From contig DAPV01000084.1 in NCBI GenBank assembly GCA_002502625.1, forward strand, positions 1 through 18,503: 18,503 nt of DNA, written 5' to 3'. Positions within the stretch are counted from its first letter, which is position 1; every line of letters starts with the position of its first letter. A program made the translations under genes and the position numbers. The DNA comes from Euryarchaeota archaeon UBA125 (GTDB lineage: Archaea > Thermoplasmatota > Poseidoniia > Poseidoniales > Thalassarchaeaceae). Below the pieces are notes generated by a model, which saw only the letters and a program-made list of their open reading frames with translations, was not told the origin of the DNA and ran no database searches. Below, piece by piece: positions 15,301 through 18,503 of this stretch.

Positions 15301-16917
15301 ACCTAATTCTTCCTCAAATAGATTCATCCCGTTGGTGAGATGCGTTGTCACATCTACAGGCCATGCATCTTTGTTAACTCGGATTCCGTCTTCGAAAGTC
15401 CATCCGTCCATCATTAAGAGAGGCATAATCGGATGATAATAGGGAGTTGTTGTCAACTCTACCTGTCCTCTTTCAGCTAATTGGCTATACATCGGAAGAA
15501 CATTGGCCATGTGAGAATGTTGCTGATCGATTACATATGTTAATTCAGCAGGAGTGAAATCTCTACCCTTGGTGAATAAATCCATCAAACCTTGATCATA
15601 CTGAGGAGGAGTATTGTTTGGTTGAGTAAAGAAAGAGGAATATTCTCCTTGAACATAATCCGGAGAGAATTGGAAAAGATACCATAAAACCTGTAAATCC
15701 AACAAATCTTGAGGTGAAAGCAATTCATCATTCATTATAGTTGCAGGCTTGAGATTATGCAAGGTTGCATCATAGAGTTCTTTGTAACGCTGACTAGCTG
15801 GTAAAACCCATGCATTCGGATCCTCTGATGAGACGTTGTAAATCCATCCACTATTCCAGAACGATTGGAACTGCATTGTATGTAATTCAAGAGCAGTAGC
15901 ATTTGGATAATCAGCAACTGTCCCGTTAGGATTTGTTGGCCATGCTCTCCTTGCAAAATCGGTATGGACATCTGGAGTCTCATTACGATGATAGTCAACA
16001 AGTTGCTCTAAGAAAGATGGGACAAGATTGTATGTGACTTGAGTACCCGGATATTGCGCTAGAATTCCAGGAGAATCTACGTATTCCGTCATCGCATGAA
16101 CACGGACCCAAGGGAGTTCAAACATCCCAGTTAGCTTATTCTTGTAATACGGTTGATGCTGATGAAATACAATTGCCACATTCAACGCATCTTCCGCCTT
16201 ATTTACTCCGGAACTGGCTACAATTTCCATAGAAGATGGGTCAATAGATTCATTCCTATCAGGAAGACGATACATGTGAGAGAAAGTCTCAGCACCATTA
16301 GAACTTGCAGAATTCTCTGATGGGAATGAGGTCCAAACATTTCCTTGATCCTGCCATTGTGCCCATATCACAAAATCTACAGAAGTAGGAGAACCAATAG
16401 CATCCCAAGGAATTGAAATTTCACTAATCTTATTTTCTGACCAACCGATATATCGTTCACCTGGGAATGTATGGGAATTCATAGCAGTATTTTCTTCATG
16501 TGTAGTTTGCCAAATACCGTCCTGCTCAGCAAAAATTGCATGATAATTGGAATCTTCTAACACAAATGCGTAATCAGCAGCAAAAGGAAGTACATGTGAA
16601 AAACCCCATTCTTTGGAAAGAGATGTCCCTCCAGAAGTAGTATTGAGATAAACGAATAAATCTGCTCCTTCTTCAGTTGATGCCCAATCTGTCCCTTCCC
16701 AACCGATGAAAAGGTGTGTAGAATTCCAAGTTAGATGGAGAGATACTCCATTTTCATCAACACCCATATCCGTTGATGAGGGCCAATCAGATGGATCCCC
16801 GTCTATCGAAATATCATTAGGAGTAGCAGCACCTGATACCCCCAATAAAATCGGAGAAATCATGAGCAAAATTAACCCGAGGGCGACTCGAGAACTGTTG
16901 TTCGAACTAAGCGCCAT
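12301..16917 (-). CDS. Secreted membrane-anchored GH57 amylopullulanase-like glycoside hydrolase
   Basis: About 1538 residues from the ATG at 16917. ATGs at 16941 and 16965 extend the frame, but only 16917 puts a clean signal peptide (MALSSNNSSRVALGLILLMI) at the terminus and AATAATAT at -27. Order of domains: a DOMON-like beta module (34-219, IDGDPSDW); GH57 catalytic region (about 246-690) with FHQHQPYY at the start, nucleophile candidate E549 in GMWPSEQAV, and acid/base candidate D665 in AMDGENW; a helical segment (735-815); a second DOMON-like module (839-1032, IDGIALPGEWDG); a glucodextranase C-terminal-like module (1045-1270, DENGDGDYTYP); a fibronectin-III-like domain (1284-1370); an Ig-like domain (1376-1465); a membrane helix (1499-1517); and a short acidic cytosolic tail. 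This resembles Thermococcales amylopullulanases that cleave alpha-1,4 and alpha-1,6 glucans outside the cell. Exact specificity is inferred. Confidence 0.9.
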   Translation of the reverse strand: MALSSNNSSRVALGLILLMISPILLGVSGAATPNDISIDGDPSDWPSSTDMGVDENGVSLHLTWNSTHLFIGWEGTDWASTEEGADLFVYLNTTSGGTSLSKEWGFSHVLPFAADYAFVLEDSNYHAIFAEQDGIWQTTHEENTAMNSHTFPGERYIGWSENKISEISIPWDAIGSPTSVDFVIWAQWQDQGNVWTSFPSENSASSNGAETFSHMYRLPDRNESIDPSSMEIVASSGVNKAEDALNVAIVFHQHQPYYKNKLTGMFELPWVRVHAMTEYVDSPGILAQYPGTQVTYNLVPSFLEQLVDYHRNETPDVHTDFARRAWPTNPNGTVADYPNATALELHTMQFQSFWNSGWIYNVSSEDPNAWVLPASQRYKELYDATLHNLKPATIMNDELLSPQDLLDLQVLWYLFQFSPDYVQGEYSSFFTQPNNTPPQYDQGLMDLFTKGRDFTPAELTYVIDQQHSHMANVLPMYSQLAERGQVELTTTPYYHPIMPLLMMDGWTFEDGIRVNKDAWPVDVTTHLTNGMNLFEEELGFRPNGMWPSEQAVSPTMVQPVSDVGIQWMVTDEEILAKSTSEGGGSIDVEDATQLATPWVVEGENGGEVAVIFRDRVISDRVAFQYGSMTPEAAVSDFLSYLDGIRSELIAAGEDPSEHLLTVAMDGENWMFMSEFQHSDNARPFIHEWYSRLSSHPTVVTTTPSEFLSNNFTLPRIENIGTGSWIDGTLSTWAGEEDESLAWQRLVEARAALVDFESENPDDPGLSLAWESLYIAQGSDWYWWYGLDQDSGYDEMWDVLFKVHLSNIYRAINLDLPPYLQDLWTNPALPDESASSIIEPMIDGIALPGEWDGAAIYSADSVNGGDLDIESFHLGYDASNLYVRVDMTNPNQIEALNQSRDADLAIYFMQPNAQNFNEVQTNFRTYFGNQILGFPAKKMVAFDFEQLREDGQAKWNLFDARGQVGDNEQWALTGSSILGGCAGKEIYEFVIPWSDLGLAPRYTTRVKVVSAWADSLSYGDGEDVEIAPPAPAEIVLPDLEEWVTLLEFDDITGDENGDGDYTYPLSSDFSPGSGLFDGTKMKISQSAWNARFEITVAEMTDYWSLSNGFSHQIVQIYVDQGETTSGRTQMLEGANAEVHPDWAWEVAISATGEPGAVKAVNAASGETSARGIEVSGNVETKTIIITVSKNVIGSDVPNYRFIVVIGSQDGFGTGKWRDVDATSKTWRLGGGADPSPVDGVDYDPNIVDILLPDGNQASMLSSYDVESQQFAVLTGFELPEVAQQVYGAKVAGTTANSAILEWSTTQPEAGIITCTSSDNSSNEWNESILSPSGIESLSHTVQLTGLTTSTAYSCIISVGDAPSASVQFNTSEQIDTMPPEVLNLDVQQLSGGLLKVTWYTSEEATESIEVNGQTFTGDIVALRKNHQMTITPNPILPALQEFTLTVSVLDASGNSNSSSLTFIIPEDIGDSTSPIQVPDDSDCTTLEGDECATSSPMNGELIIGASILVVLLVGFALLRTRMSENEILDGLVQEIEDIE

Positions 16918-16939
16918 GATGTTCGGTGCAACCTCTACC

Positions 16940-16947
16940 ATATTATT
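16940..16947 (-). promoter_or_regulatory. TATA box of the GH57 gene, deciding the start
   Basis: The minus strand reads AATAATAT centred 26.5 nt upstream of the ATG at 16917. It lies inside the reading-frame extension that the upstream ATG codons would require, so if it is the promoter those codons are not transcribed. Confidence 0.55.
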
Positions 16948-16982
16948 TTCACACAAAAAAACCATTCAATTGTAGAGGATGG

Positions 16983-16990
16983 AATAAATA
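16983..16990 (+). promoter_or_regulatory. TATA-like element of the phosphorylase gene
   Basis: AATAAATA is centred about 48 nt before the ATG at 17035. This predicts transcription starting near 17013, with a leader of about 20 nt. The box lies back to back with the GH57 TATA box, about 43 bp away between centres. Confidence 0.45.
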
Positions 16991-17022
16991 CCGGTACAAA
17001 CGGATTGGGTTATTCAGAAGGT

Positions 17023-17031
17023 AGGGGGGAG
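17023..17031 (+). promoter_or_regulatory. Shine-Dalgarno-like purine tract before the phosphorylase ATG
   Basis: AGGGGGGAG ends 3 nt before the ATG at 17035. It is the only start in this window with an obvious purine-rich ribosome-binding tract, fitting a leadered transcript from the TATA box at 16983. The spacing is slightly short for a classical Shine-Dalgarno. Confidence 0.4.
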
Positions 17032-17034
17032 TGT

Positions 17035-18503
17035 ATGGTTGTCGCATATCTTTCTGCAGAAGTTGGATTTGAAAGTCGACTTCATACCTACTCTGGCGGA
17101 CTAGGAGTTTTGGCCGGAGACCACATAAAATCAGCAGCAGATGCGGGAATAAACCTAGTAGGATGTACCTTACTTTATCGAAATGGATATGCCAGACAAC
17201 ACATAGATTCAGAGGGTGTCCAGACAGAAACTTTTGATGAAATAGATCCAACGGATTTCATGAAAGATACCGGTAAGGAAATCCAATTAGAATTAGATGG
17301 AACAATACTTTATTCAAAAATTTGGGAATATAAAATAAAAGATATTTCTACATATTTTCTAGATACTAGACACCCATCTAATTCTGTAGAACATTCTTCA
17401 CTCGGAGACCGACTCTATGGAGGAGATGATTCTACTAGAATTAGACAAGAATATCTTCTTGGAGTAGGAGGAATTCGAGCATTATTGGCTTTAGGATACA
17501 ATATATCCGGATTACATCTTAACGAAGGACACTGTACTTTTGCTGCACTAGAAATGTTGAATCAAGGTTGGTCAAGAGAAGACTTGGCCAATAGAACTCT
17601 GTTCACTACACATACTCCTGTACCTGCAGGCCATGATCGATTCAGTTGGGAAGATGTAGAGTCGATATTAGGAGAATTATTACCAACGGATGCTAAAGAA
17701 ATCGCAAACAGTGGAGATTCATGCTCCATGAGTCATTTGGGCATAGGACTTTGTGGGAAGGTCAATGCTGTCTCAGGTCTTAATGCGAAGGTAGCCGAGA
17801 AAATGTTCCCTGGAACTAATATTCATCCTATTACTAATGGGGTTCACCATATCACTTGGACTAGTGATTCCTTCAAATCGTTATTCGATAAAGAATCAAT
17901 AGAGTGGAGAACTGATTCAACATATATCAAAAAAATGGATTTTTCAAATGAAGATCTAATTTATGCTAAAGAAAATTCTAGGATTCAACTAAGAAATTTT
18001 GTTGAAAAAGAAACCGGAATTCAATTAGATCCTGAGAAATTAACCATTGGATTTGCTAGAAGATTTGCTACATACAAACGTGCTAATTTGGTTTTCAAAA
18101 ATTTGGAACGATTAAGAAATATTGGTTCAAATAAAATACAATTTGTATTTTCAGGAAAGGCTCATCCAAAGGACATGGGTGGCAAAATGTTGATCAAAAG
18201 CATTTACGATCGTGCCTCAAAAATTCAGGACGAAATCCCAGTGATTTTCCTTGAAAATTACTCTATGGATACAGGATTGCTAATGACTGCAGGTTCAGAT
18301 ATTTGGTTGAATAATCCGATTAGACCAATGGAAGCATCTGGAACATCTGGAATGAAAGCTGCACTAAACGGAACTCCAAATTGTTCTATCCTTGACGGAT
18401 GGTGGCCTGAAGCTTGTATTCATGGGAAAAATGGATGGGCAATAGGACAAGGAGAAGACGAACGAGATGATGATAGAGACGCAAAAAATATCCTTGATGT
18501 TTT
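17035..18503 (+). CDS. glgP: Alpha-glucan (glycogen) phosphorylase, GT35, short form (3' end outside window)
   Basis: Open from an ATG at 17035 to the window end (489 complete codons). It matches the alpha-glucan phosphorylase branch of GT35, which releases glucose-1-phosphate from alpha-1,4-glucans using pyridoxal phosphate. Motifs: AYLSAEVGFESRLHTYSGGL (4-23) and VLAGDHIKSAADAG at the substrate site; GYARQ; HLNEGHCTFAALE around residue 165; TTHTPVPAGHDRF; FARRFATYKRA; and RPMEASGTSGMKAALNG, in which K441 is the PLP-binding lysine, followed by LDGWWPEA. The frame begins directly at the catalytic fold, without the roughly 100-residue N-terminal extension (DUF3417) of many relatives. No signal peptide is seen, so the enzyme is cytosolic. 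It is divergent from the GH57 gene and could process glucan fragments released outside the cell or stored glycogen. Confidence 0.93.
   Translation, partial: MVVAYLSAEVGFESRLHTYSGGLGVLAGDHIKSAADAGINLVGCTLLYRNGYARQHIDSEGVQTETFDEIDPTDFMKDTGKEIQLELDGTILYSKIWEYKIKDISTYFLDTRHPSNSVEHSSLGDRLYGGDDSTRIRQEYLLGVGGIRALLALGYNISGLHLNEGHCTFAALEMLNQGWSREDLANRTLFTTHTPVPAGHDRFSWEDVESILGELLPTDAKEIANSGDSCSMSHLGIGLCGKVNAVSGLNAKVAEKMFPGTNIHPITNGVHHITWTSDSFKSLFDKESIEWRTDSTYIKKMDFSNEDLIYAKENSRIQLRNFVEKETGIQLDPEKLTIGFARRFATYKRANLVFKNLERLRNIGSNKIQFVFSGKAHPKDMGGKMLIKSIYDRASKIQDEIPVIFLENYSMDTGLLMTAGSDIWLNNPIRPMEASGTSGMKAALNGTPNCSILDGWWPEACIHGKNGWAIGQGEDERDDDRDAKNILDV

Noticed and set aside
16918..16965. N-terminal extension of the GH57 protein from the ATG at 16965 or 16941
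   Set aside because: It would bury the signal peptide behind 8-16 polar residues and would require the TATA box to be coding. The start at 16917 explains both.

Overview
The window looks like a piece of a euryarchaeal chromosome, most likely a marine Thermoplasmatota such as Marine Group II (Candidatus Poseidoniales). That placement is inference. What supports it: the small subunit of archaeal D-family DNA polymerase (DP1), an archaeal-type aspartyl-tRNA synthetase, an archaeal-type TrmI tRNA methyltransferase, AT-rich boxes about 27 nt upstream of start codons (leaderless archaeal promoters), and very large secreted, membrane-anchored beta-sandwich proteins. The DNA is AT-rich and almost fully coding. 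No gene-free stretch exceeds about 140 bases, and there are no insertion sequences, CRISPR arrays or phage genes.

Layout, left to right. (1) 1-1208, minus: 3'-truncated gene for a secreted thioredoxin-fold protein with a CPPC motif. (2) 1315-2118, plus: trmI, divergent from gene 1 and convergent with gene 3. (3) 2119-6165, minus: a ~1350-residue surface protein with an SGNH/GDSL-type esterase domain apparently inserted into an Ig-like repeat, a C-terminal membrane helix and a cytosolic zinc ribbon. (4) 6229-7479, minus: metK of the bacterial type. (5) 7545-8297, minus: CmoB-like (DUF1698) methyltransferase, ending in two T6 tracts. (6) 8396-9811, plus: aspS. (7) 9850-9925, plus: tRNA-Val(UAC) with encoded CCA. 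(8) 9950-10696, plus: pncC/CinA-C amidase with an acidic tail. (9) 10738-12300, plus: DP1 of PolD. (10) 12301-16917, minus: a huge secreted GH57 amylopullulanase-like protein. (11) 17035 to the window end, plus: 5' part of an alpha-glucan phosphorylase gene.

Three themes link the genes. Glucan use: an anchored extracellular GH57 enzyme is divergent from a cytosolic GT35 phosphorylase. SAM metabolism: metK lies beside one methyltransferase gene, with trmI nearby. Information processing: aspS, tRNA-Val and DP1 lie on one strand.

The observations most worth following are: a recurrent octamer (TTGAAATG and variants) at an identical distance upstream of several ATG codons; the SGNH domain nested inside an Ig-like domain of a protein that also carries a cytosolic zinc ribbon; duplicated sugar-binding-type modules around the GH57 domain; a bacterial-type MetK; a His in AspRS that suggests a non-discriminating enzyme; and two convergent gene pairs whose stop codons abut with zero spacing. 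I found no clear previously undescribed multi-gene system such as a defence, secretion or mobile system.
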